Shown: in pieces, positions 7,012 to 7,027 of the stretch | Numbering within the stretch: the stretch's first letter is position 1 | Layout: each line of letters opens with the position of its first letter | Assembly (NCBI GenBank): GCA_937893145.1 | Contig: CALBJW010000120.1 | Location: 1 to 7,027 of the forward strand | From: an uncultured Prevotellaceae bacterium | GTDB taxonomy: Bacteria > Bacteroidota > Bacteroidia > Bacteroidales > Bacteroidaceae | Direction: 5' to 3' | DNA: 7,027 bases | The notes under the pieces: model-generated | Told to the model about the DNA's origin: nothing | The model's input: only the letters and a program-made list of their open reading frames with translations | The model's database searches: none | Translations under genes and position numbers: made by a program

Positions 7012-7027
7012 CCTTAAAAGGAGGCGG

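Noticed and set aside
7014..7027. End of an upstream gene (a possible TAA at 7016-7014 on the minus strand)
   Set aside because: Too few bases are present to establish a reading frame, although the terminator next to it implies a gene beyond the edge.

Overview
The window looks like a piece of a Bacteroidales chromosome, most likely a rumen or gut Prevotella-type organism. The clues are a symporter / GH10 xylanase / GH43 gene order like the xylan cluster described in Prevotella bryantii, promoter-like TAnnTTTG boxes with an upstream TTTG, A/T-rich leaders without clear Shine-Dalgarno sequences, and a large secreted protein whose C-terminus resembles a type IX secretion (T9SS) sorting tail. 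This assignment is inference from gene content; no rRNA or other phylogenetic marker is present.

All genes lie on the minus strand, so the window reads biologically from right to left. At the far right (6972-7011) is a strong intrinsic terminator for a minus-strand gene lying beyond the edge. Next is a promoter (6828-6858) and a single large gene (3326-6796). It encodes a 1156-residue secreted protein with two lamin-tail domains flanking a CotH-type kinase-like domain, and it is closed by a perfect 12-bp hairpin terminator (3265-3306). This gene appears monocistronic.

A second promoter region (about 3147-3181) then starts a three-gene xylan-utilisation operon: a GPH-family (MelB-like) sugar symporter (1696-3096), a signal-peptide-bearing GH10 endo-xylanase (425-1630), and the N-terminal third or so of a cytoplasmic GH43 beta-xylosidase/arabinosidase (325 to beyond base 1). 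The pathway reads naturally: the exported xylanase cuts xylan or large xylo-oligosaccharides, the symporter carries short oligosaccharides across the inner membrane, and the cytoplasmic GH43 enzyme releases pentoses. There is no terminator or recognisable promoter between these three genes.

The most unusual DNA is the 99-bp gap between the xylanase and GH43 genes. It holds GC-rich inverted repeats and, on the mRNA strand, four closely spaced G-tracts ending 5 nt before the GH43 start codon, a textbook G-quadruplex motif that overlaps a competing hairpin. Other points worth a look are a symporter that lacks two cation-site acids of MelB, and a secreted CotH-like protein that keeps kinase-type catalytic residues. 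No intergenic stretch exceeds 300 bases, and I see no RNA gene, CRISPR array or insertion sequence. I found no wholly new system; most of the window is a recognisable xylan operon plus one poorly understood secreted protein.
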